62,344 bases of DNA from DATKZS01 sp035527835 [NCBI: bacterium] (GTDB lineage Bacteria > RBG-13-61-14). Under the pieces are notes generated by a model that saw nothing but the letters and a program-made list of their open reading frames with translations, did not search any database and was not told the DNA's origin. Shown piece by piece: positions 54,537 through 62,026 of the stretch. The position numbers and the translations under genes are program-made. The stretch lies in the NCBI GenBank assembly GCA_035527835.1, contig DATKZS010000227.1:1-62344 (forward strand), given 5' to 3'. Within the stretch, counting starts at the first letter, position 1, and each line of letters begins with the position of its first letter.

Positions 54537-54670
54537 TCCAAAACCTCTCAATCCAAGATTCGATGCCTTATCCAAAAGATACTACCACTACCAAAGGGCA
54601 AGTTCAAGGCCGGTCCGCTCAACTCCGATCCGTGTCATCCGTACCATCCAATCCTTCAAATCCGTGTCGT

Positions 54671-54782
54671 AAAAAAAAAGACGCCCCGTTGAGAGGCGTC
54701 GGGGTCGGGCCAAGGCCCGGAGCCCTGCGAACGAAAGTTCTTACTATGGGTTGACAGAACAATCGTCGCTTAGGTACACTAT
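54671..54782 (-). ncRNA. tracrRNA of the type II-C CRISPR system
   Basis: Read on the minus strand, AGTGTACCTAAGCGACGATT and TGTTCTGTCAACCCATAG (54780-54743) form an anti-repeat for the minus-strand CRISPR repeat, with small bulges. After it come a short hairpin GAACTTTCGTTC (54740-54729), a hairpin CGGGCCTTGGCCCG (54719-54706) and a terminator hairpin GACGCC/GGCGTC (54700-54680) with nine T (54679-54671). This is the usual order anti-repeat, nexus hairpins, terminator. The 5' end is approximate. Confidence 0.88.
54751..54780 (+). promoter_or_regulatory. Probable cas9 promoter made from a degenerate CRISPR repeat
   Basis: On the plus strand the anti-repeat reads TTGACA (54751-54756), 18 bases, TACACT (54775-54780). 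The same hexamers are embedded in every array repeat with 16 bases between them. Transcription would start near 54787 and give cas9 a 5' leader of about 66 bases. Confidence 0.6.
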
Positions 54783-54783
54783 A

Positions 54784-54815
54784 CGTATAATTACATATCT
54801 CCTTAATCTTGTCAA
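54784..54815 (-). promoter_or_regulatory. Probable tracrRNA promoter
   Basis: On the minus strand TTGACA (54815-54810) precedes an AT-rich stretch with TAATTATAC (54797-54789). Transcription would enter the anti-repeat directly. It faces the cas9 promoter head-on. The -10 hexamer is not certain. Confidence 0.5.
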
Positions 54816-54852
54816 GCGTTTTTTTGAAAAAATTTAACGGGGGTGTGGAAAA

Positions 54853-57800
54853 ATGAGCGAAGCCAAGAAAATTCCTTATGTTCTGGGTATAGACTTAGGC
54901 GCCAACTCCATCGGCTGGGCCGTGCTGGACTGCGAAGTCAAAGAAGATGACCAGCCTGAAATCACCGACATCAGGAGGGCGGGTGCACGGGTATTTGAGG
55001 CCGGTACGGAAGGGGATGTGGAATCGGGAAAGGATGAATCGCGGGCCAAAAAGCGCCGCTCCGCCCGGCTCATCCGCCGCCAGTTGAACCGGCGGGCCAT
55101 GCGGACGTTCGATCTTTATCAGCGTCTCCAAAAGAAAGGGATGCTCCCAGCCATAAAGCCGGAAGAGGAAAGCCTGGATGCGCAGAGGGCCGCCAGGGAT
55201 CCGGCCCTGGCCAAACTCGACCGGGAAATACTTAAGCGCTGGACCGAGAAGCTGAAGAAGAAGGGCGCGGATGAAGATGCAATCAGGCTTCTCGCCAAGA
55301 AGCTGCCCTATATTCTGCGGGCAAGGGCGCTGGATGAAAAGCTCCCCATTCACGAGCTTGGCCGGGCGCTTTATCATCTGGGACAGAGGCGAGGCTTCCA
55401 GTCCAACCGCAAGGCCGGCAAAAAGGATGATGAGGAAAGCGGAAAGGTCAAGGCCGGGATAAAAGAGCTTAATGAGCAAATAACCGGCGCCAGGGTCCGG
55501 ACGCTCGGAGAGCTTTATGCCCGCACCAACCCGGAAGAAAAGCGCATCCGCCAACGCTGGACCTCCCGTGACATGTATAAACACGAGTTCGAGGAAATTT
55601 GGAAGGCCCAAAATAAGTACTATCCTGAATTGCTCACGGATGATTTTAAGAAGGAGATCTTTGATACCATCTTCAGCCAGCGCCCCCTCAAATCACAATC
55701 CCATCTCATCGGCAAGTGCGAGCACGAACCCGGAAACAAAAGAGCGCCAATAGCCTCGCTCACCTTCCAGAGATTCCGCATTCTCCAAAACGTGAACAAT
55801 CTACGCATCACCTCCGAGGGCATAACCCGAGGGCTGACGGACTCGGAGAAAAAGAAAATAATCTCCGCCCTGGAAGAAGAGGGCGACCTGACCTTCGGCA
55901 AGATTAAAAGCAAGGAACTACTGGGTCTGAAAAAGAGAGACAAGTTCACACTTGAAAAAGGCAATCAAAAAGGCCTGATAGGTAACCGAACCAGTTTGGC
56001 GCTTAAAGGTATTTTCAAGGAGAAATGGGAGAAGTTGTCCGAAGATGAGAGGGAAGTCATGGTCGAGGACATCATGAGCATGGAGGATGATGACGCCCTC
56101 AAGCGCCGCGCCATGAAAGCCTGGGGATTGAATGAGCCCGAAGCCAAGGATCTATCCGAACTCGAATTGGAGCCGGATTATTGCAATCTCTCAAAAAAGG
56201 CCATGAAAAAGCTCATCCCGTTAATGGAGAACGGAAATCCGTACATGACCGCGGTCGCCAAGGTATATGATCCGCCCCCGCCCGAGCCTGAAGACAGTTT
56301 GATCCCCGTCCGTAATGCTTTAAAGGAATTACGTAACCCGGTTGTGGAAAGATCGCTTACCGAAATGCGCAAAGTCGTCAATGCAGTCATCCGCGAATAC
56401 GGCAAGCCGGAGATGGTGAGGGTAGAGCTGGCCCGCGACATCAGGAACCCGAGAAAGAGAAGAAAGGAATTAAACGAGCAGAACAAGAAGAACCAGAAGG
56501 CCCGCGAGAAAGCCCGCGATGAGATTCTCAAGGCAATTAAAAATCTCAAGGTGTCGCGCCGCGACGAGCTCAAGTATCTCTTGGCCGAGGAATGCAATTG
56601 GGAATGCCCCTACACCGGTAAAAAGATCAACGTGAATTCGCTCTTCGGCATGAATCCAAGGTTCGACGTCGAGCACATCATTCCTTTCAGCCGCTGCCAG
56701 GATAATTCTTTCATGAACAAGACCCTGGCCGATGCGGAATGGCAAAGGAACGTCAAGGGCAACAAAACCCCCTGGGAGGCCTGTGCAAGCGATGAGGAGA
56801 AATACGACCGCATTATCGAACGGGTGAAGAAGTTCTCGGGCGACGCTAAAGACGCCAAGCTCCGCCGCTTCCTGATGAAGGATGAAGAGCTTAAAGATTA
56901 TTTGAGTAATTTCAGCTCAAGACAATTGAACGACACCCGTTACGCTTCCAAGCTGGCCGTCAAATACCTCTCCCGCCTTTACGGCGCCTCCGGCCTGTTC
57001 AAGACCGAGGACGGAAAGATGACGGTCATGGGCGTGGACGAAAAGGGCCGCCGCCGCGTCCAGGTCTGCGCCGGCGGAGTAACCGCGCACATCAGGAACG
57101 AACTCGGTCTCAGGACCATTTGGAACTCAATCCTCGAGGAAGCCTACCCCAAGATTGATGAAGAGGATGAAACCGAAGAGTCCTTGCAAAAGGAGTCTTT
57201 TGAAAAGGAGCGAATAGACCACCGCCACCACGCCATTGACGCCATCGCCATCGGACTCGCCTCGCCCAGCATGGTCAAAAAGCTCGCCGACGCGGCCAAG
57301 CGCGCAACCAAAGAAAAAAGGCGGCTCTACGCGAAAATGGACGCCCCCTGGCCGAGCTTCCTCGACGACTTCCGAGAACAAAGCAATAAAATTATCGTGT
57401 CCCACCGTGCTTCAAAGAAGGTCACTGGCCCGTTGCATCAAGAGACATATTATGGCAAACCAAGAAAGGATGAACAGGAAAAGCTTTATGTTCACAAAAG
57501 AGAAAAGCTTGAGACTTTGTCCGCCAAGGACGTGGAAAATATTGTTGACCCGATAATAAAGCAAACGGTTAAGAAGAAACTGAATGAACTGGGAGGAGAC
57601 GCCAAGAAATTTAAAGAGACCGCGAATCATCCATTCTTGAAAACGAAAGATGGTAGAAAAATACCCATTCATAAGGTCAGAATAAAAAAATATGTAACTA
57701 CCGAAAAAATTGGAACTGGGCCTAAAGAGAGGAATGTTATCCCAGGCTCAAATCATCATATTGAATATTTTGAGATCAAGGATAAAAACGGGAAGCCCAA

Positions 57801-58185
57801 ATGGGAGGCCGTTATCATTACCACTCGTGATTCAATGCAACGACTTAGAGAGAAGAAGCCAATAATCGGTAAAGATAATTCAAAGGGTGGGGAGTTTCTC
57901 TTTTCCCTATCCCAAGGGGAAATCATTGAATTGGATGAGATGGATGCTAATGGGAATAAATCGGGAACCAGAGGAATGTATGTTGTTCGAAGCATGAGCT
58001 ATGTAAGACAAGGGGGGAAGCTTTACCCGAATATCGCCTTTGTTAGGCTAAATGATGCAAGGCTCAAAAAAAATATTGAAAAAACTGGAGATTTCAAGAC
58101 CGGTTTGCCTGAACCTTTAAGAAAATTGAATTTGAAAAAAGTAAGCATTGATCCTATCGGGCAAATCAGGGCTGCCAATGACTGA
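54853..58185 (+). CDS. cas9: Cas9 endonuclease, type II-C
   Basis: A 1110-residue RNA-guided DNA endonuclease. RuvC-I: VLGIDLGANSIGWAVLD with Asp14. The Arg-rich bridge helix is KKRRSARLIRRQLNRRAMR. RuvC-II: MVRVELARD with Glu525. HNH: FDVEHIIPFSR with Asp605 and His608. RuvC-III: HRHHAIDAIAIGLAS with His793 and Asp796. All main catalytic residues are present, so it should cut DNA. The C-terminal 300 residues (PAM-interacting part) are divergent and more AT-rich. The size fits the compact II-C class. The start ATG 54853 follows GGGGGTG. cas1 and cas2 follow in the same direction with an 8-base overlap; no csn2 or cas4 is present. Confidence 0.97.
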   Translation: MSEAKKIPYVLGIDLGANSIGWAVLDCEVKEDDQPEITDIRRAGARVFEAGTEGDVESGKDESRAKKRRSARLIRRQLNRRAMRTFDLYQRLQKKGMLPAIKPEEESLDAQRAARDPALAKLDREILKRWTEKLKKKGADEDAIRLLAKKLPYILRARALDEKLPIHELGRALYHLGQRRGFQSNRKAGKKDDEESGKVKAGIKELNEQITGARVRTLGELYARTNPEEKRIRQRWTSRDMYKHEFEEIWKAQNKYYPELLTDDFKKEIFDTIFSQRPLKSQSHLIGKCEHEPGNKRAPIASLTFQRFRILQNVNNLRITSEGITRGLTDSEKKKIISALEEEGDLTFGKIKSKELLGLKKRDKFTLEKGNQKGLIGNRTSLALKGIFKEKWEKLSEDEREVMVEDIMSMEDDDALKRRAMKAWGLNEPEAKDLSELELEPDYCNLSKKAMKKLIPLMENGNPYMTAVAKVYDPPPPEPEDSLIPVRNALKELRNPVVERSLTEMRKVVNAVIREYGKPEMVRVELARDIRNPRKRRKELNEQNKKNQKAREKARDEILKAIKNLKVSRRDELKYLLAEECNWECPYTGKKINVNSLFGMNPRFDVEHIIPFSRCQDNSFMNKTLADAEWQRNVKGNKTPWEACASDEEKYDRIIERVKKFSGDAKDAKLRRFLMKDEELKDYLSNFSSRQLNDTRYASKLAVKYLSRLYGASGLFKTEDGKMTVMGVDEKGRRRVQVCAGGVTAHIRNELGLRTIWNSILEEAYPKIDEEDETEESLQKESFEKERIDHRHHAIDAIAIGLASPSMVKKLADAAKRATKEKRRLYAKMDAPWPSFLDDFREQSNKIIVSHRASKKVTGPLHQETYYGKPRKDEQEKLYVHKREKLETLSAKDVENIVDPIIKQTVKKKLNELGGDAKKFKETANHPFLKTKDGRKIPIHKVRIKKYVTTEKIGTGPKERNVIPGSNHHIEYFEIKDKNGKPKWEAVIITTRDSMQRLREKKPIIGKDNSKGGEFLFSLSQGEIIELDEMDANGNKSGTRGMYVVRSMSYVRQGGKLYPNIAFVRLNDARLKKNIEKTGDFKTGLPEPLRKLNLKKVSIDPIGQIRAAND

Positions 58186-59122
58186 CCGCATCATAGACAT
58201 CTCCTCCGATCCCGCCCGGCTCCACGTGCGGCACGATCAGTTGGTGATTGAGGCGGAGGGGAAGCCGGAGGCCACCGCGCCGCTGGCGGAGATCGCCGCG
58301 CTGGTGGTGTCAAATCCGCGGGTGTCGTACTCGCATACCGTGCTCTCCGGCCTGTCCGCGCACTGCGCCGCGCTGGTGGTGTGCGATGAAAAGCATCTGC
58401 CCATCGGCATGATGCTGCCGTTGGCCGGGCATTTTGTGCAGGCCGAGCGCTTCGAGGCCCAGGCCAATGCGTCGCTCCCGGTCAAAAAAAACATCTGGAA
58501 ACAGATCGTCACGGCCAAGGTCAGCGCCCAGGGACGGCTGCTCGCGGACCTGCGCGGGTCGGACTCCGGGCTTATGGACCTGGCTAGGCGGGTCAAGTCC
58601 GGCGACTCGGAAAACATCGAGGCCCAGGCCTCGCGCCGCTATTGGGGCCGAATCTTCGACGATGAAAAGTTCCGGCGCGACCGGGACAAGGACGACCAGA
58701 ACCGGATGCTCAATTACGGCTACGCCGTGCTCCGCGCCATTGTCGCCCGCGCCATCTGCGGCGCCGGACTGCATCCCTCCATCGGCGTGCACCATCACAA
58801 CCGCTATGACACCTTCTGCCTTGCCGACGACCTCATGGAGCCTTTCCGGCCGCTGGTTGACCGGGCCGTGGTCAAGCTGGTGACAGAGCGCGGGAAGGTT
58901 TGCCCCATGGACAAAGAGGCCAAGGCCGCCCTGATCAACCCGCTCCTGGAACGCTTTGAGCTTGAAGGCGAGCAGAGGACCCTTTTCGACATCTCGGCCC
59001 GCGCCGCTTCCTCCCTGGCGCAGGTCTTTCTCGGCAAGACCACGAAGCTGCTCCTGCCGGAAGAAATTATTAACAAGGATGTCCAGGATGCTCAGGATTC
59101 AGAAGAAAAAGAAAGAAAATAA
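58178..59122 (+). CDS. cas1: Cas1 integrase, type II
   Basis: A 314-residue adaptation integrase. Metal-site residues are Glu148 in NIEAQASRRYWG, the His cluster 205-207 in GVHHHNRYDTF and the Asp in LADDLMEPFRPLVD, all typical of type II Cas1. It joins new spacers at the leader end with Cas2. The start ATG 58178 overlaps the cas9 stop by 8 bases; ATG is preferred to a further upstream in-frame start. The last 15 or so residues (NKDVQDAQDSEEKERK) are encoded by the left arm of an intergenic palindrome and look like an add-on. Confidence 0.95.
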   Translation: MTDRIIDISSDPARLHVRHDQLVIEAEGKPEATAPLAEIAALVVSNPRVSYSHTVLSGLSAHCAALVVCDEKHLPIGMMLPLAGHFVQAERFEAQANASLPVKKNIWKQIVTAKVSAQGRLLADLRGSDSGLMDLARRVKSGDSENIEAQASRRYWGRIFDDEKFRRDRDKDDQNRMLNYGYAVLRAIVARAICGAGLHPSIGVHHHNRYDTFCLADDLMEPFRPLVDRAVVKLVTERGKVCPMDKEAKAALINPLLERFELEGEQRTLFDISARAASSLAQVFLGKTTKLLLPEEIINKDVQDAQDSEEKERK

Positions 59123-59164
59123 TATTCTTATTTCTTATCCTGAAAATCCTGTCCATCCCTGTTG
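59072..59164. repeat. Palindrome (CAAGGATGTCCAGGAT word), copy D3, overlapping the cas1 3' end
   Basis: The left arm AACAAGGATGTCCAGGATG (from 59072) lies inside cas1. It pairs with ATCCTGTCCATCCCTGTTG (ending 59164, before cas2). The loop is AT-rich and includes the cas1 stop codon. Confidence 0.75.
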
Positions 59165-59187
59165 AATAACTCTTGATTGAAACTCCC

Positions 59188-59532
59188 ATGCCTTCAAACA
59201 ACTACAACCTATCGGAGTATCGTGGCATGTGGTGCTTTACCTTGTTCGACCTCCCGGTGGATTCCAAGGCCGCGCGGAGAAGGTACACCCGCTTCCGCAC
59301 CGCGCTCCTCAAAGAGGGCATGACCATGCTCCAGTTCTCGGTCTATGCCCGCTACTGCGCCTCCGAGGAATCAGGAGAAATCCTCAAGACCAAGATCAGA
59401 GGCCAGATACCAGAGGACGGACAGGTCAGGCTCCTCATGGTGACCGACCGCCAGTTCGGAAAAATGGAGGTTTTCTACGGAAAAAAACGCAAGCCCGTCG
59501 AGGATCCGCCAATGCAACTATCGTTTTTCTGA
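59188..59532 (+). CDS. cas2: Cas2, type II
   Basis: A 114-residue Cas2 with the ferredoxin-like start MWCFTLFDLPVDSKAARRRY, the FDLP motif, LQFSVYARYCASEES and a C-terminal strand VRLLMVTDRQFGKMEVFYG. It bridges Cas1 dimers during spacer acquisition. I choose ATG 59188; a TTG at 59173 is an in-frame alternative, and neither has a clear ribosome site. It is the last gene of the cas operon, followed by a bidirectional terminator. Confidence 0.94.
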   Translation: MPSNNYNLSEYRGMWCFTLFDLPVDSKAARRRYTRFRTALLKEGMTMLQFSVYARYCASEESGEILKTKIRGQIPEDGQVRLLMVTDRQFGKMEVFYGKKRKPVEDPPMQLSFF

Positions 59533-59545
59533 CCCGATAATAAGC

Positions 59546-59572
59546 AAAACCCCCGGAAAATCCGGGGGTTTT
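59546..59572. terminator. Bidirectional terminator between cas2 and the CRISPR array
   Basis: The stem AAAACCCCCGGA (59546-59557) pairs with TCCGGGGGTTTT (59561-59572). T-runs lie on both strands. It would stop cas transcription from the left and array transcription arriving from the right. Confidence 0.88.
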
Positions 59573-59581
59573 CGCCCGTGT

Positions 59582-61071
59582 AGTGTACCTAAGCTACGAT
59601 TCCTGTCAAGCCACAGCTGCAACGCGCTCGCGTATCCTATCTCAAATAGTGTACCTAAGCTACGATTCCTGTCAAGCCACAGCATGGTATCCTTATAAGG
59701 AAGGTGAACAAATAGTGTACCTAAGCTACGAGTCCTGTCAAGCCACAGCATACCCCGGGGTGTGGCCCGGGGCGCTTTTAGTGTACCTAAGCTACGATTC
59801 CTGTCAAGCCACATCTTGGAGTCGGCCAGCCTGTCCTGAGCAAGGTAGTGTACCTAAGCTACGATTCCTGTCAAGCCACAGCCTAACAGCTTTGATCCCG
59901 GCCATTCGAAGCAGTGTACCTAAGCTACGATTCCTGTCAAGCCACAGCTGAGCGTTCACCTCCGTTAGTTCCGCGACCAGTGTACCTAAGCTACGATTCC
60001 TGTCAAGCCACAGCTACGGGTTACCCGTACTGCCTTCCTGATAAAAGTGTACCTAAGCTACGATTCCTGTCAAGCCACAGCCAAGCTGTATTACCGCTCG
60101 CTGATTTGTTTAGTGTACCTAAGCTACGATTCCTGTCAAGCCACAGCCACGGCCATGAACGGAGCGGCCCGCCCGAAAGTGTACCTAAGCTACGATTCCT
60201 GTCAAGCCACAGCGGCCCCTGGACGCGCCCTCGCTCATCTGGTAGTGTACCTAAGCTACGATTCCTGTCAAGCCACAGCATATGGTCAGGAAGCGCGTCG
60301 CCGTGCATTAGTGTACCTAAGCTACGATTCCTGTCAAGCCACAGCTGGCGTAGACCAGGTTCTCGATCATGTCGCAGTGTACCTAAGCTACGATTCCTGT
60401 CAAGCCACAGCCGGCTTAGTGTGCGCGTCTAAGGCGTGATAGTGTACCTAAGCTACGATTCCTGTCAAGCCACAGCGAGGCCGGCCATGAATGACCGTTA
60501 TCATCTAGTGTACCTAAGCTACGATTCCTGTCAAGCCACAGCAGCAATCAGTGTCGGTAAACGGACATCTCTAAGTGTACCTAAGCTACGATTCCTGTCA
60601 AGCCACAGCGAGTCGCCGCGCCAGGCACTCATGGCCCTTAGTGTACCTAAGCTACGATTCCTGTCAAGCCACAGCATTGCCGCGCCCACGTCGCCAGCTT
60701 GAACCAGTGTACCTAAGCTACGATTCCTGTCAAGCCACAGCATCGCCACCGACGGCAACCTGTTGGTGCGCAAGTGTACCTAAGCTACGATTCCTGTCAA
60801 GCCACAGCTCGATTTGGTCTGCCCCGATGATGATGGAAGTGTACCTAAGCTACGATTCCTGTCAAGCCACAGCGAGCGCCGTGTGCGACGCCCTCGGCGT
60901 CTGAGTGTACCTAAGCTACGATTCCTGTCAAGCCACAGCGTAAGACGTACGCTACACCGCAAGAAGCGAAGTGTACCTAAGCTACGATTCCTGTCAAGCC
61001 ACAGCACCTGCGCGTCAATGCCGCTGTATCCGTACAGTGTACCTAAGCTACGATTCCTGTCAAGCCACAGC
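59582..61071 (-). CRISPR. Type II-C CRISPR array, 23 repeats and 22 spacers
   Basis: Repeats are 36 bases; on the plus strand they start AGTGTACCTAAGCTACGATT and end CCTGTCAAGCCACAGC. Spacers are 29-31 bases (16 of 30). Repeat 3 has a T to G change at 59732 and repeat 4 has G to T at 59814; the others look identical. The tracrRNA anti-repeat pairs with the minus-strand repeat, so crRNAs are read on the minus strand, toward cas2. In that direction each repeat contains TTGACA, 16 bases and TACACT, a possible promoter per repeat. No spacer has an obvious match in the window. Confidence 0.98.
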
Positions 61072-61200
61072 CGAAAAATTTCCACCCGTTACAGGTCACG
61101 GCGGATTTTTTCGATTTATCGAAAAGGTCGCCGTCCCGGTAACGGGGCTCTTTGGCCCCGTTATCGGGTCGGCGAGCTCTGGGAGCAATTGAAGGGCATT
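61072..61200. other. Array-flanking region with two strong hairpins (putative leader side)
   Basis: A perfect hairpin TTTTCGAT/ATCGAAAA (61108-61125) sits inside CGGCGGA/CGCCG arms (61099-61133). A second stem, CCCGGTAACGGGG/CCCCGTTATCGGG (61135-61168), has one G:T pair. With array transcription on the minus strand, this would be the upstream (leader) end. Confidence 0.55.
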
Positions 61201-61206
61201 AATAAG

Positions 61207-61291
61207 GTTTGTGGTTTGAGGTTTGTGGTTTGAGGTTCAAGACCAAGCCCCAAGACTCAAGCCTCAAGCCCCAAGTGAGGTTTGCGGTTCA
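61207..61291. repeat. Word-repeat tract (GGTTTGTGGTTTGAGG and CAAGCCTCAAGC) with GATTGAACCGC edge
   Basis: GGTTTGTGGTTTGAGGTTTG from 61207 is followed by CAAGCCTCAAGCCCCAAG near 61256 and GAGGTTTGCGGTTCAATCC at the right. Read on the minus strand, the right edge is GGATTGAACCGCAAACC, which supplies the mntA stop codon. It looks like a mixture of the E and F word families. Confidence 0.65.
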
Positions 61292-61606
61292 ATCCTCTTT
61301 TTCAGTCCTCTGATAGAAGACCATTCCGACTCTCTCGATGTGCTCTTTGAGGTCCTGGTGATTGAGGTCTTTGTAGAGGGAGAGGTCAATGGTGTATGGG
61401 AGGAGGAGGTCATCGAGCTCTGATGCGATGGTGTCGCGGATGTCCGGGGTGAGGGCTGGACCGATGAGGGTGAGGTCAATGTCGGAGCCGGTTTTGAAGT
61501 TTCCCTTGGCTCGGGACCCGTAGATTATGGCCTTTTCAACCTGGGGAAAGCGGGCGATGACGGCGTGGATTTTGGCGACGGTTTCGTGGGGCAGTCCGTG
61601 TTTCAT
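61289..61606 (-). CDS. mntA: MntA-like nucleotidyltransferase antitoxin
   Basis: A 105-residue minimal nucleotidyltransferase. IIYGSRAKGNFKTGSDIDLT holds the GSx10DxD signature with the two metal-binding Asp; DLSLYKDLNHQDLKEHIERV follows. In HepT/MntA systems MntA adds AMP to a Tyr of HepT and so neutralises the toxin. It lies 3 bases after the HEPN gene in the same transcript. Its last codons GAG GAT TGA belong to the edge of the neighbouring repeat (GATTGAACCGC). Confidence 0.88.
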   Translation of the reverse strand: MKHGLPHETVAKIHAVIARFPQVEKAIIYGSRAKGNFKTGSDIDLTLIGPALTPDIRDTIASELDDLLLPYTIDLSLYKDLNHQDLKEHIERVGMVFYQRTEKED

Positions 61607-61609
61607 GAT

Positions 61610-62026
61610 TCAATCGCCCGCTTTGGCCAGCGCGGTGAATTTTTCCTTCATGCTCTTAAAGGCCGGATAAAAGCGGTGGATGATGTCGGCGGCCACCGCG
61701 TCGGCGACGTTGGGGTCGTAGGTGTGCGAGGTCCGGTTGCGGGCCTCGATCATTTTCATCCAGTCGTCTCCCTGCTCGATCAGGCCGTTTTTGAACGCCT
61801 GCCGGGCCGCGTCCTTGGAGCCGACCAGACCGGTGATGCCCTGGTCCTCCAGATAGTCCTTCAACACGTTCCAGGCCAGCTCGTGGGTGAACTCGAAGCT
61901 CTGGATCAATCCCTGCTGTTCCAGATCGGTAAGTTCCCGCTGCCCGGCCAGGTCCACGGCCTCCGCGAGCGATTGGAAGGCCTTGAGGAAGTTATTGAAC
62001 CGCTGTTTCCACCGGACGTCCAGCAT
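61610..62026 (-). CDS. hepT: HepT-like HEPN toxin (HI0074 family)
   Basis: A 138-residue HEPN domain protein, also described as the nucleotidyltransferase substrate-binding HI0074 family. ARNRTSHTYDPNVAD contains the RX4HXY motif, with the Tyr that MntA AMPylates and the Arg/His of the RNase site. It probably cleaves RNA or tRNA when freed. The start ATG 62026 follows AAGGAG on the minus strand. It is the first gene of the hepT-mntA operon and close to the CRISPR locus, so a defence-related module is plausible. Confidence 0.88.
   Translation of the reverse strand: MLDVRWKQRFNNFLKAFQSLAEAVDLAGQRELTDLEQQGLIQSFEFTHELAWNVLKDYLEDQGITGLVGSKDAARQAFKNGLIEQGDDWMKMIEARNRTSHTYDPNVADAVAADIIHRFYPAFKSMKEKFTALAKAGD

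Noticed and set aside
54853-59532. Type II-A or II-B assignment
   Set aside because: Neither csn2 nor cas4 is present between cas2 and the array, and Cas9 is compact; II-C fits.
59582-61071. Array transcription on the plus strand, away from cas2
   Set aside because: The tracrRNA with terminator is on the minus strand and its anti-repeat pairs with the minus-strand repeat; the repeat promoter also points that way.
59583-61200. Open frames running through the CRISPR array on both strands
   Set aside because: They only translate the repeat (for example YLSYDSCQATA per unit) because 66-base units preserve the frame; not genes.
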